From assembly GCA_012932295.1 (NCBI GenBank), contig JAAONU010000016.1:32654647-32718646 (forward strand): a DNA stretch of 64,000 bases, given 5' to 3'. Source of the DNA: Cyclina sinensis (Eukaryota > Mollusca > Bivalvia > Venerida > Veneridae). Made by a program: the position numbers and the translations under genes. Under the pieces are notes generated by a model. The model did no database searches. It saw only the letters and a list, made by a program, of their open reading frames with translations, and was not told the DNA's origin. Positions 12,906 to 26,796 of the stretch are shown here, piece by piece (position 1 is the stretch's first letter; each line of letters opens with the position of its first letter).

Positions 12906-13271
12906 ATGTGTAAATATAGCAATAGCAGCGTTGGACTGTCAAAACACAGTGAACAATTTTATTTGCTTCCCTACTCCAGTTTAATAGCACGGCACATTCT
13001 CCGTTTCCGCAAGGGGGTTATTGGCCAAGCTCTGGCCTCGCTGGACAGAATGCTGGCATCCTTTCCCGACGGATTTGATATTCATACATATTTACAGCCA
13101 CTTTCATTGATAACTTAATCGCTAGAGGGCATGGAACATATAAAAGAGAAAATGGAAACATTTGAAAAAAAAATCGAAAAGACAGTCAATATATCAAACT
13201 CAAAGGTCTTGCAGTTAGAAGTAAACATGAAATCCCTTAATTTGAGAGTAATCAACACCAGAAAGATTTAA
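12906..13271 (+). pseudogene. Retroelement ORF1-like fragment, broken
   Basis: A 70-codon frame (12906-13118) contains RFRKGVIGQALASLDRML, then FPDGFDIHTYLQPL, and ends in TAA. The same frame continues for about 50 codons after that stop with a charged heptad-like stretch (EHIKEKMETFEKKIEKTV) to 13271. This order, a short basic segment, then a FDIHTYLQPL-type linker, then a coiled coil, resembles the N-terminal protein of non-LTR or similar retroelements. That resemblance is my inference from general pattern. A poly(A) run lies at 12829-12841. No reverse transcriptase is nearby. It has an in-frame stop and no flanking ORF, so it is a relic. Confidence 0.35.
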
Positions 13272-14296
13272 ACTTTTGATCAATTTTGAAAAGTTTAGGA
13301 AACATTACTTACATGTGATTTATTTTTACCTTTAAAGTATGAATATAGTTTCAGTGCAAACTAAAAGATTTCCCTTATAACTGAGTATATTCATCAATGA
13401 CAGAGATGTGAACAGTGTAGTTCAAGAACATAGGGTTTGTATTTCATTTCAATGTATTCTTTATTTCAGAATGTACCTGAATATCTGTTTACATCAGGAA
13501 ATTCGAAGCTAATGGTCACTGTATCCCTTCATTGATAATAACAAGTATAAAATCATAGTGTAATATTTTAATCAAAATAACTAGAAAATGCATTTCCACT
13601 TTGTTCAGCCAATAATCAGTATTTTACCCAATGTCATAATTGGATTGCTTATATTGTTTATCGAACTTTTAATACATTAAGCAATGACAGTTTCATTTCA
13701 TTACGAAAAAAATAATTCTTCTATAATGATAAATCTTGTCACTTCCATAGAAATGTGATAGGGTTTGGTAAGGGTAAAAAGTTCAAAGGTCACTGTCCTT
13801 CTCGAGTAGTACTAGCGAATGTAACTGGAGAATGAGAGAACAGTATTTTACATTGAGAATACCCTAATCAACGTTTTGTCTTGACGAGTTAAGGCTGGGG
13901 AACGTTAACAATGATCAAATACACATTTGTAAACCACATCTTCGGTTCTGAAAAAAAATCATTACATAGGTTGGGTTGAGTTGCGCAAAGTCCTGCAACA
14001 CTTGGGGAACGAACAAATAACATTTTGTCCTATGTCATATGTTTACATGGTCTTTGTTCAAACTGACAAAGTAATTCTCGCGAGATTTTGTATTTTAAAA
14101 AATCTATTTGTTTCTAATAGTCAATCATTTGATGGGGTTTTAAACAGCCAATATATATGTGCATATAAATGTAAATAAACAAGCGTATATAGTTCATAGA
14201 ACTTTTTTGTGCAAATTTGAAAACAAACAGCACCACCACCTTGGCCTTGACTCGACATCCACTAGAGTTGTAGACCACCAAACATTACAATATCTT
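13272..14296. other. AT-rich intergenic stretch, no gene seen
   Basis: Nothing beyond short frames is seen; the longest is 65 codons at 13981-14178. No promoter or splice structure is supported. Confidence 0.5.
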
Positions 14297-14530
14297 TCAA
14301 TAACACAAAACATCATAAATATTTCTGTAAATTATGGTGGCTGATTTATGCCATGTCGTATGAGCGTGTTTCCGGGGCGAAAATGCAAAAACACGAAAAT
14401 ACGCGTGGCGGGGCGAAAATCGCAATTTTGGCGTGTTTTCGCATTTTCTCCCCGAAAACACGCTCATACGACATGGCATAAATCAGCCACCATAATTTAC
14501 AGAAATATTTATGATGTTTTGTGTTATTGA
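14297..14530. repeat. Long hairpin with 99-bp arms
   Basis: The left arm is 14297-14395 and the right arm is 14432-14530, separated by a 36-bp GC-rich loop. The arms are reverse complements with only about three mismatches by eye. The outer half is AT-rich (TCAATAACACAAAACATC) and the inner half carries ATGCCATGTCGTATGAGCG and CGGGGCGAAAATGC. Both strands therefore encode near-identical 60-codon frames, an effect of the palindrome. No target-site duplication is clear. A fold-back or MITE-like element is the simplest reading; transcribed, it would form a long double-stranded hairpin. Confidence 0.9.
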
Positions 14531-14639
14531 TTATTTTGATATTTCGTACGTTTTTTGCTTAAATGTGGATTACTTCTAAACTTAATCTCATATAGTGTTG
14601 TCTAATGTAATGAATTACCCTTCATGAAAACCTTTTCTT

Positions 14640-15420
14640 TGATATACATAGGACACTCGAAACCCCTTTTGTTTATGTTGGTTTTTTTTTAACTGAGATC
14701 ACGAATACTTTTTAACTGTGATACACAATGTACATATCTTAGACTCATGACTTCTTTTACAATGAAACACAACGTCTATCTCTGACCGCTGGACTGCTAG
14801 TAGTCTACAAAATTAATAGCAGTTTTCTTTTCACGAACTAACCTTGTTTTTTTCTTTAAATTTGAAAATATGCCCTGAATCCCTTTTGTTTATTCTATGT
14901 GTTTAAACTCAGAAATACTGTTTCACTGTGATACACAATATAAATCCTAAGTCGCTAGCAATCACTTTTTTCACGAAAAAATCATCATAGTTAAATTTCA
15001 AAGATAAAATCCAAACCCTTTTGTTAAGAATGTTTGTTAGAACTGAGTTCAGATACTGTTTTCACTCTGATACACTATGTATATTTTAGGCCGCTAGCAG
15101 CCTTCAGATAAATCATGAAAAGGATTTTTTAAATTTGCAAAACAACATCCCAAACTCCTTTCATTGTTTGTTGACACTTAGTTCATAGATATCATTTTTA
15201 TTTTGATACACTATCAATATAGCAGCCTTCAGATAACAAATCATGAAAAGACATTTTTAAAATTTGCAAATGTACACCCAAAACCCCTTTTGATGTTGTT
15301 GTTTGTTGACACTTTGTTCATCGATATCATTTCTATTTTGATACAAATGTATATCTTAGGCCACTTGGTCGCTCAGCCGCTTGGCTACTGCGGCTAGGCA
15401 ACTAGGCCGCCGGGTCGCCA
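14640..15420. repeat. Degenerate tandem repeat, period about 135 bp
   Basis: The word AAACCCCTTTTG or a close variant recurs near 14662, 14877, 15013, 15148 and 15282. It is followed each time by a GTTTGTTGACACTTAGTTCA-like segment, then ATTTTGATACAC, then ATATCTTAGGCCGCT. The block ends in a GC-rich tail (GCCGCTTGGCTACTGCGGC) resembling tails at 46965-47040 and 60835-60915. Confidence 0.7.
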
Positions 15421-16353
15421 ACTTCACGAACATAAAATCTTGCGAGAAAAATGAATGAGAGATCACGAACAAAGATGACAATAAGACTCAATGAAAAGAC
15501 TAGAAACTTAGTATCGCAGCACTGTTTTTTTATAAAGCAGATGGAGGATTATTATTCTTACAAAATGTTTTCCGTTTATTCTTTTTTTCCAAGCTCGAAA
15601 ACCGAAACACAAACGACAAACTTTTAAAATATAACAATAATAAAACAATAATCAGTGGCCGAAAATATGTCTGTTAAGACAATTATCAGTGGCGCTAGAT
15701 GTAGTTTTACTATATTTTTTTTGTTTCATATTGTTTGAACGATTTTGCTGAGCCTTGATTGTATGCGGTTACATATCGTTTCATCGCTCGTTTCAAAAAG
15801 AAAACAATCCAAGACAGACAAGAGATAGCAACCGCAAATGTAAGCGGGGTGTCTGATTGACGTGTCAAGACACGAAACCAAAGATTAAGAAGTCTTCCTT
15901 GTTTAACGATTAATGTAAACGATCTAATCAGGATCTAAATGAACTTTCTGTTGTGTCGTCCTAATTATTCAGATTTCAGAAAAAATACTTGGGAAAAACT
16001 TTTCATGTAAAACACACAAGTGTGTTGCTTTTTAGCTCAGTTAATAAAACAATTATTTTGAATGCAATAGATATATTTGAAGCTGTTGAGGAAAAAACCC
16101 TTGTCAATTTACCTGCTTCTTATATTAGATAAATATTGATTACATTTTTTTATAATTATGGTGTTCGTTAATAATTTTGTTAAAGTCTTGGCCATATTCT
16201 TTTCATATATATGTAAGTGACCAAAGGCAAGCGATTACTGCCGTTTTGCTAGATAAAACCTGAAAACTGGATCTGGATACATTTAAACAGACGTTTAACA
16301 AGATTTCAAAACAAGTTGCAAACTGTACACATGGGCATGATCATATAATTATG
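15421..16353. other. Intergenic stretch before the large satellite
   Basis: No gene or repeat structure that I can support. Confidence 0.5.
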
Positions 16354-19300
16354 TCTTGATCACCCACCTACCGCTTCATGTATCTCTATATCACCCACCT
16401 ACCGCTTCATGTATGTCTAGATCACCTTACCGCTTCATGTATGTCTAGATCACCCACCTACCGCTTCATGTATGTCTAGATCACCCACCTACAATTCATG
16501 TATGTCTAGATCACCCATCAACCCTTCATGTATGTCTAGATAACCCATATACCGCTTCATGTATGTCTAGATCACCCACCTACCGCTTCATGTATGTCTA
16601 GAACACCCACCTACCGCTTCATGTATGTCTAGAGATCACCCACCTACCGCTTCATGTATGTCTAGATCACCCACTTACCGCTTCATGTATGTCTAGATCA
16701 CCCACCTACCGCTTCATCTATGTCTAGAGATCACCCATCTACCGCTTCATGTATGTCTAGAACAGCCACCTACCGCTTTATGTATGTCTAGAACACCCAT
16801 CTACCGCTTCATGCATGTCTAGATCACCCACCTACCGCTTCATGTATGTCTAGATCACCCACCTACCCTTCATGTATGTCTAGATCACCAACCTACCTTT
16901 CATAAATATCTAGATCACCCACCTACCGCTTCATGTATGTCTAGAACACCCATCTACCGCTTCATGTATGTCTAGATCACCCACCAACCCTTCATGTATA
17001 TCTAGAACACCCACCTACCGCTTCATGTATGTCTAGAACACCCATCTACCGCTTCATGTATGTCTAGATCACCCACCAACCCTTCATGTATATCTAGAAC
17101 ACCCACCTACCGCTTCATGTATGTCTAGAACACCCATCCACCGCTTCATGTATGTCTAGATCACCCACCTACCGCGTCATGTATGTCTAGATCACCCACC
17201 TACCGCTTCATGTATGTCTAGATAACCCACCTACCGCTTCATGTATGTCTAGAACACCCATCTACCGCTTCATGTATGTCTAGATCACCCACCTACCGCT
17301 TCATGTATGTCTAGATCGCCCATCTAACTTTCATGTATATCTAGATCACCCACTTACCCTTCATGTATGTCTAGATCACCCACCTACCTTTCATGTATAT
17401 CTAGATCACCCACCTACCCTTCATGTATGTCTAGAACACCCATCTACCGCTTCATGTATGTCTAGATCACCCACCTACTGCTTCATGTATGTCTGGATCA
17501 CCCACCAACCCTTCATGTATGTCTAGATCACCCATCTACCGCTTCATGTATGTCTAGATCACCCACCTACCCTTCATGTATGTCTAGATCACCCACCTAC
17601 GCTTCATGTATGTCACCCATCTACCGCTTCATGTATGTCTAGATCACCCACCTACCCTTCATGTATGTCTAGATCACCCACCAACCCTTCATGTATGTCT
17701 AGATCACCGATCTACCGCTTCATGTGTGTCTAGATCACCAACCTACCGCTTCATGTATGTCTAGATAACCCACCTACCGCTTCATGTATGTCAAGAACAA
17801 CCATCTACCGCTTCATGTATGTCCAGATCACCCACCTACCCTTCATGAATGTCTAGATCACCCATCTACCGCTTCATGTATGTCTAGATCACCCACCTAC
17901 CCTTCATGTATGTCTAGATCACCCACCAACCCTTCATGTATGTCTAGATCACCGATCTACCGCTTCATGTATGTCTAGATCACCAACCTACCGCTTCATG
18001 TATGTCTAGATAACCCATCTACCGCTTCATGTATGTCTAGAACAACCATCTACCGCTTCATGTATGTCCAGCTCACCCATCTACCGCTTTATGTATGTCT
18101 AGATCACCCATCAACCTTTCATGTATATCTAGATCACCTACCTTCCCTTCATGTATGTCTAGAACACCCATCTACCGCTTCATGTATGTCTAGATCACCC
18201 ACCTACCGCTTCATGTATGTCTAGATCACCCACCAACCCTTCATGTATGTCTAGATCACCAATCTACCGCTTCATGTATGTCTAGATCACCCACCTCCCC
18301 TTCATGTATGTCTAAATCACCCACCTACCCTTCATGTATGTTTAGATCACCCACCTACCGCTTCATGTATGTCTAGATCACCCACCTACCCTTCATGTAT
18401 GTCTAGATCACCCACCTACCGCTTCATGTATGTCTAGATTACCCACCAACCCTTCATGTATGTCTAGATCACCAATCTACCGCTTCATGTATGTCTAGAT
18501 CACCCACCTACCGCTTCATGTATGTCTAGATCACCCACCTACCGCTTCATGTATGTCTAGATCACCCACCAACCCTTCATGTATGTCTAGATCACCCACC
18601 TACCGCTTCATGTATGTCTAGATCACCCACCAACCCTTCATGTATGTCTAGATCACCCACCTACCGCTTCATGTATGTCTAGATCACCCACCTACCCTTC
18701 ATGTATGTCTAGATCACCCACCTACCCTTCATGTATGTCTAGATCACCCACCTACCGCTTCATGTATGTCTAGATCACTTACCTACCCTTCATGTATGTC
18801 TAGATCACCCACCTACCCTTCATGTATGTCTAGATCACCCACCTACCCTTCATGTATGTCTAGATCACCCACCTACCCTTCATGTATGTCTAGATCACCC
18901 ACCAACCTTTCATGTATGTCTAGATCACCCACCTACCGCTTCATGTATGTCTAGATCACCCACCTACCGCTTCATGTATGTCTAGATCACCCACCTACCA
19001 TTCATGTATGTCTAGATCACCCACCAACCCTTCATGTATGTCTAGATCACCCATCTACCGCTTCATGTATGTCTAGATCACCCACCTACCCTTCATGTAT
19101 GTCTAGATCACCCACCTACCCTTCATGTTTGTCCAGATCACCCACCTACCCTTCATGTATGTCTAGATCACCCATCTACCGCTTCATGTATGTCTAGATC
19201 ACCAACCTACCGCTTCATGTATGTCTAGATCACCCACCTACCCTTCATGTATGTCTAGATCACCCACCTACCCTTCATGTTTGTCCAGATCACCCACCTA

Positions 19301-22300
19301 CCCTTCATGTATGTCTAGATCACCCATCTACCGCTTCATGTATGTCTAGATCACCAACCTACCGCTTCATGTATGTCTAGATCACCCACCTACCGCTTCA
19401 TGTATGTCTAGAACAACCATCTACCGCTTCATGTATGTCCAGCTCACCCATCTACCGCTTTATGTATCTCTAGATCACCCATCTACCTTTCATGTATATC
19501 TAGATCACCCACCTTCCCTTCATGTATGTCTAGAACACCCATCTACCGCTTCATGTATGTCTAGATCACCCACCTACCGCTTCATGTATGTCTAGATCAC
19601 CCACCAACCCTTCATGTATGTCTAGATCACCAATCTACCGCTTCATGTATGTCTAGATCACCCACCTACCCTTCATGTATGTCTAAATCACCCACCTACC
19701 CTTCATGTATGTCTAGATCACCCACCTACCGCTTCATGTATGTCTAGATCACCCACCTACCCTTCATGTATGTCTAGATCACCCACCTACCGCTTCATGT
19801 ATGTCTAGATCACCCACCAACCCTTCATGTATGTCTAGATCACCAATCTACCGCTTCATGTATGTCTAGATCACCCACCTACCGCTTCATGTATGTCTAG
19901 ATCACCCACCTACACTTCATGTATGTCTAGATCACCCACCTACCCTTCATGTATGTCTAGATCACCCACCTACACTTCATGTATGTCTAGATCACCCACC
20001 TACCGCTTCATGTATGTCTAGATCACCCACCTACCGCTTCATGTATGTCTAGATCACCCACCTACACTTCATGTATGTCTAGATCACCCACCTACCGCTT
20101 CATGTATGTCTAGATCACCCACCAACCCTTCATGTATGTCTAGATCACCCACCTACCGCTTCATGTATGTCTAGATCACCCACCTACCATTCATGTATGT
20201 CTAGATCACCCACCAACCCTTCATGTATGTCTAGATCACCCACCTACCGCTTCATGTATGTCTAGATCACCCACCTACCATTCATGTATGTCTAGATCAC
20301 CCACCAACCCTTCATGTATGTCTAGATCACCCATCTACCGCTTCATGTATGTCTAGATCACCCACCTACCCTTCATGTATGTCTAGATCACCCACCTACC
20401 CTTCATGTTTGTCCAGATCACCCACCTACCCTTCATGTATGTCTAGATCACCCATCTACCGCTTCATGTATGTCTAGATCACCAACCTACCGCTTCATGT
20501 ATGTCTAGATCACCCACCTACCGCTTCATGTATGTCTAGAACAACCATCTACCGCTTCATGTATGTCCAGCTCACCCATCTACCGCTTTATGTATCTCTA
20601 GATCACCCATCTACCTTTCATGTATATCTAGATCACCCACCTTCCCTTCATGTATGTCTAGAACACCCATCTACCGCTTCATGTATGTCTAGATCACCCA
20701 CCTACCGCTTCATGTATGTCTAGATCACCCACCAACCCTTCATGTATGTCTAGATCACCAATCTACCGCTTCATGTATGTCTAGATCACCCACCTACCCT
20801 TCATGTATGTCTAGATCACCCACCAACCCTTCATGTATGTCTAGATCACCCACCTACCGCTTCATGTATGTCTAGATCACCCACCAACCCTTCATGTATG
20901 TCTAGATCACCCACCTACCGCTTCATGTATGTCTAGATCACCCACCTACCCTTCATGTATGTCTAGATCACCCACCTACCCTTCATGTATGTCTAGATCA
21001 CCCACCTACCGCTTCATGTATGTCTAGATCACTTACCTACCCTTCATGTATGTCTAGATCACCCACCTACCCTTCATGTATGTCTAGATCACCCACCTAC
21101 CCTTCATGTATGTCTAGATCACCCACCTACCCTTCATGTATGTCTAGATCACCCACCAACCTTTCATGTATGTCTAGATCACCCACCTACCGCTTCATGT
21201 ATGTCTAGATCACCCACCTACCGCTTCATGTATGTCTAGATCACCCACCTACCATTCATGTATGTCTAGATCACCCACCAACCCTTCATGTATGTCTAGA
21301 TCACCCATCTACCGCTTCATGTATGTCTAGATCACCCACCTACCCTTCATGTATGTCTAGATCACCCACCTACCCTTCATGTTTGTCCAGATCACCCACC
21401 TACCCTTCATGTATGTCTAGATCACCCATCTACCGCTTCATGTATGTCTAGATCACCAACCTACCGCTTCATGTATGTCTAGATCACCCACCTACCCTTC
21501 ATGTATGTCTAGATCACCCACCTACCCTTCATGTTTGTCCAGATCACCCACCTACCCTTCATGTATGTCTAGATCACCCATCTACCGCTTCATGTATGTC
21601 TAGATCACCAACCTACCGCTTCATGTATGTCTAGATCACCCACCTACCGCTTCATGTATGTCTAGAACAACCATCTACCGCTTCATGTATGTCCAGCTCA
21701 CCCATCTACCGCTTTATGTATCTCTAGATCACCCATCTACCTTTCATGTATATCTAGATCACCCACCTTCCCTTCATGTATGTCTAGAACACCCATCTAC
21801 CGCTTCATGTATGTCTAGATCACCCACCTACCGCTTCATGTATGTCTAGATCACCCACCAACCCTTCATGTATGTCTAGATCACCAATCTACCGCTTCAT
21901 GTATGTCTAGATCACCCACCTACCCTTCATGTATGTCTAAATCACCCACCTACCCTTCATGTATGTCTAGATCACCCACCTACCGCTTCATGTATGTCTA
22001 GATCACCCACCTACCCTTCATGTATGTCTAGATCACCCACCTACCGCTTCATGTATGTCTAGATCACCCACCAACCCTTCATGTATGTCTAGATCACCAA
22101 TCTACCGCTTCATGTATGTCTAGATCACCCACCTACCGCTTCATGTATGTCTAGATCACCCACCTACACTTCATGTATGTCTAGATCACCCACCTACCGC
22201 TTCATGTATGTCTAGATCACCCACCTACACTTCATGTATGTCTAGATCACCCACCTACCGCTTCATGTATGTCTAGATCACCCACCTACCGCTTCATGTA

Positions 22301-25178
22301 TGTCTAGATCACCCACCTACACTTCATGTATGTCTAGATCACCCACCTACCGCTTCATGTATGTCTAGATCACCCACCAACCCTTCATGTATGTCTAGAT
22401 CACCCACCTACCGCTTCATGTATGTCTAGATCACCCACCTACCATTCATGTATGTCTAGATCACCCACCAACCCTTCATGTATGTCTAGATCACCCACCT
22501 ACCGCTTCATGTATGTCTAGATCACCCACCTACCATTCATGTATGTCTAGATCACCCACCAACCCTTCATGTATGTCTAGATCACCCATCTACCGCTTCA
22601 TGTATGTCTAGATCACCCACCTACCCTTCATGTATGTCTAGATCACCCACCTACCCTTCATGTTTGTCCAGATCACCCACCTACCCTTCATGTATGTCTA
22701 GATCACCCATCTACCGCTTCATGTATGTCTAGATCACCAACCTACCGCTTCATGTATGTCTAGATCACCCACCTACCGCTTCATGTATGTCTAGAACAAC
22801 CATCTACCGCTTCATGTATGTCCAGCTCACCCATCTACCGCTTTATGTATCTCTAGATCACCCATCTACCTTTCATGTATATCTAGATCACCCACCTTCC
22901 CTTCATGTATGTCTAGAACACCCATCTACCGCTTCATGTATGTCTAGATCACCCACCTACCGCTTCATGTATGTCTAGATCACCCACCAACCCTTCATGT
23001 ATGTCTAGATCACCAATCTACCGCTTCATGTATGTCTAGATCACCCACCTACCCTTCATGTATGTCTAGATCACCCACCTACCGCTTCATGTATGTCTAG
23101 ATCACCCACCTACACTTCATGTATGTCTAGATCACCAATCTACCGCTTCATGTATGTCTAGATCACCCACCTACCGCTTCATGTATGTCTAGATCACCCA
23201 CCAACCCTTCATGTATGTCTAGATCACCAATCTACCGCTTCATGTATGTCTAGATCACCCACCTACCGCTTCATGTATGTCTAGATCACCCACCTACACT
23301 TCATGTATGTCTAGATCACCCACCTACCGCTTCATGTATGTCTAGATCACCCACCTACACTTCATGTATGTCTAGATCACCCACCTACCGCTTCATGTAT
23401 GTCTAGATCACCCACCAACCCTTCATGTATGTCTAGATCACCAATCTACCGCTTCATGTATGTCTAGATCACCCACCTACCCTTCATGTATGTCTAAATC
23501 ACCCACCTACCCTTCATGTATGTCTAGATCACCCACCTACCGCTTCATGTATGTCTAGATCACCCACCTACACTTCATGTATGTCTAGATCACCCACCTA
23601 CCCTTCATGTATGTCTAGATCACCCACCTACCACTTCATGTATGTCTAGATCACTTACCTACCCTTCATGTATGTCTAGATCACCCAGCTACCCTTCATG
23701 TATGTCTAGATCACCCACCTACCCTTCATGTATGTCTAGATCACCCACCTACCCTTCATGTATGTCTAGATCACCCACCAACCCTTCATGTATGTCTAGA
23801 TCACCCACCTACCCTTCATGTATGTCTAGATCACCCACCAACCCTTCATGTATGTCTAGATCACCCATCTACCGCTTCATGTATGTCTAGATCACCCACC
23901 TACCCTTCATGTATGTCTAGATCACCCACCTACCCTTCATGTATGTCTAGATCACCCACCTACCGCTTCATGTATGTCTAGATCACTTACCTACCCTTCA
24001 TGTATGTCTAGATCACCCAGCTACCCTTCATGTATGTCTAGATCACCCACCTACCCTTCATGTATGTCTAGATCACCCACCTACCCTTCATGTATGTCTA
24101 GATCACCCACCAACCCTTCATGTATGTCTAGATCACCCATCTACCGCTTCATGTATGTCTAGATCACCCACCTACCGCTTCATGTATGTCTAGATCACCC
24201 ACCTACCCTTCATGTATGTCTAGATCACCCACCAACCCTTCATGTATGTCTAGATCACCCATCTACCGCTTCATGTATGTCTAGATCACCCACCTACCCT
24301 TCATGTATGTCTAGATCACCCACCTACCCTTCATGTTTGTCTAGATCACCCACCTACCCTTCATGTATGTCTAGATCACCCATCTACCGCTTCATGTATG
24401 TCTAGATCACCCACCTACCGCTTCATGTATGTCTAGATCACCCACCAACCCTTCATGTATGTCTAGATCACCCATCTACCGCTTCATGTATGTCTAGATC
24501 ACCCACCAACCCTTCATGTATGTCTAGAACACCCACCTACCGCTTCATGTATGTCTAGATCATCCACCTACCGCTTCATGTATGTCTAGATCACCTACCT
24601 ACCGCTTCATGTATGTCTAGATCACCCACTTACCGCTTCATGTATGTCTAGATCACCCACCTACCGCTTCATGTATGTCTAGATCACCCATCTACCGCTT
24701 CATGTATGTCTAGATCACCCATCTACCGCTTCATTTATGTCTAGATCACCCACCTACCGCTTCATGTATGTCTAGATCACCCACCAACCCTTCATGTATG
24801 TCTAGAACACCCATCTACCGCTTCATGTATGTCTAGATCACCCACCAACCCTTCATGTATGTCTAGATTACCCACCTACCCTTCATGTATGTCTAGATCA
24901 CCCACCTACCTTTCATGTTTATCTAGATCACCCACCTGCCGCTTCATGTATGTCTAGATCACCCATCTACCGCTTCATTTATGTCTAGATAACCCACCTA
25001 CCCTTCATGTATGTCTAGATCACCCACCTACCGCTTCATGTCTGTCTAGAACACCCACCTACCGCTTCATGTATGTCTAGAGATCACCCACCTATTGCTT
25101 CATGTATGTCTAGAACACCCACCTACCGCTTCATGTATGTCTAGAACACCCATCTACCGCTTCATGTATGTCTAGATC
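16354..25178. repeat. 8.8-kb satellite of 30/31-bp units with higher-order periodicity
   Basis: About 290 units follow the form TCTAGATCACCCACC, TACCGCTTC or TACCCTTC, then ATGTATG. Units with CCGCTTC are 31 bp and units with CCCTTC are 30 bp, so reading frames drift. Each complete unit has a TCTAGA site. Between about 18.6 and 23.0 kb a higher-order repeat is clear: one distinctive group (AGAACAACCATCTACC, ATGTCCAGCTCACCC, CTTTATGTATCTCTAG) recurs at 19404, 20532, 21658 and 22787, spaced 1,126-1,129 bp, or about 37 units. Another group at 18766 recurs at 21020, twice that period. The edges are more heterogeneous, as expected for satellites homogenised by unequal exchange. ORFs of 60-80 codons inside are by-products of runs of 30-bp units. 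Confidence 0.97.
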
Positions 25179-25304
25179 AGCAATAACTAACCCTTTCTCC
25201 TTCTTGTGGTGTGTTTCCCTTTAATATAAATATTAGTTTTTAAAACATTCATAGATTTTAAAGCTTTTCCAACAGCTAATAGAAACAGTATTTTAAATAC
25301 ATTT

Positions 25305-25331
25305 TCACGCACACGCACACACACACACATT
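25305..25331. repeat. (CA)n microsatellite
   Basis: A short run of CACGCACACGCACACACACA just right of the satellite edge. Confidence 0.9.
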
Positions 25332-25450
25332 ATAGGAATATTTTAAAAACATTGCTTTGTGTGAAGAAGGAACTAAATAAAGTGACACCTCATTTATCTA
25401 CGAATCAGGAGAGAGATAAAAAGACAAATGTTAACTTGATACAGAAAAAA

Positions 25451-25776
25451 TACGGAACCCCTAAAATGACATCATACAAACATATTTTTTGTTGTCACAT
25501 TTTTCGTTTAAACGAAATATTAATTCATTAAAACGAAATATTATTTAAAACATTTCGTTTTAACGGAATTATATTTCGTTTAAACGACAACCTATTTCGT
25601 TTAAACGAAGCGTTATTTCGTTTTAACAAAATATTAATTCGTTTAAACGAAATATTAATTCGTTAAAAGGAATAATTATTTCATTTAAACCAAATTTTAT
25701 TTCGTTTAAACGAAATAAAATAAAATGTGACAACAACAAAAATAAGTGTGTATGATATCACTTCAGGGGCTCCGTA
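25451..25776. mobile_element. MITE with TA-flanked inverted ends and palindromic core
   Basis: The left end TACGGAACCCCTAAAATGAC and the right end (reverse complement TACGGAGCCCCTGAAGTGAT) form inverted repeats of about 50 bp that extend through ATCATAC and TTTTTGTTGT to TGTCACA. TA at both ends fits a TA target-site duplication of Tc1/mariner type. The 230-bp interior is a run of self-complementary units around TTCGTTTAAACGAA and close variants. There is no transposase ORF, so the element is non-autonomous. Confidence 0.8.
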
Positions 25777-26796
25777 GAAAGACTATGCGTTGCTTTCAAT
25801 TAACTTCTGATAACTTCAATGTTTGCTGAATTTTACGTAGGTTATTACAAAATTGGTCTTATAACAACTGTTCATATCAATAAACAAGTTTAACTTGACA
25901 CAGAAAAAGTGTCAATACCTCGGCATTCTTTCCATTTGTAACACATGTAGTTTGCAATATTTCGCTAGTTCTCGCTGTTTTACTAGAAACGCCATTCAAA
26001 CACAACACAGCGAGTTCTTTTGTAAAACTTTCGATTGTCTGAAATAGCATCATTTAAAAAATGGAAGTGTTCAGTTGGTGTTTCCTTAATCATTAAATGA
26101 CATTCAATATTTGGGATAAAATCAATTTTTTCATTTCCAAAACTGTCACAAATCTCTTATATTCTAGTTATCGCGAATTGCCTTACTAAGAATCTTTACA
26201 TTTTCTAACAAGGTAATTTAAGATTCATTCTGGAATTTTAATCACTATGTAGCTGCGAAAATCAGTGAAAAAATGTCTTTGTCCACGACAGTATGTAAAA
26301 ACAGAAACATATATTTCAACAAAATGATAATTCTATGTTACACACAGTCAAATACGAAACAAAGACAGGTCATTGAATGAGTATTCAACTGACAGCAAAA
26401 AGTTGACATTATGAACTCGGCTAAAGATCCGGAGACATGATAACGCCTTTTAGTGAAAACCCGTGAAGTTATGAATGAGGAAACAATGAATGGTGAGGTA
26501 TTGTTAGGCAGTCCATCTCATCAGAACTTGTTATCACTACCATATTTCTGTGTCATACACAGTGATACATGTGCACCGTTTTGATATTATATCCAGGATG
26601 TCAGACAGAGCTCCGCATTCGTTTTCTCCGCTTATATCCCATGACAGTTGCCAAACTTGGTCTCAATCGAAAGACCTACTATTATTCTACCTGGTTATTT
26701 ACATACTTTTACTAGAGTCTTCGTCTTTATGCTCTAGTAGTCAAAAATATTTGTCATTAACAACGTTCTATTACAGCTCCGCGTGACATAGGATTC
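25777..26796. other. Intergenic stretch upstream of a putative promoter
   Basis: AT-rich, with no supported gene. A 78-codon frame at 26550-26786 and an antisense frame across the promoter show no domain features. Confidence 0.45.

Noticed and set aside
14297..14530. Two 60-codon frames on opposite strands with the same peptide
   Set aside because: They are mirror images produced by the hairpin and have no independent support.
17784..24162. Many near-identical 60-82 codon frames with CMSRSPTYPS repeats
   Set aside because: By-products of runs of 30-bp satellite units; frames are lost whenever a 31-bp unit occurs.
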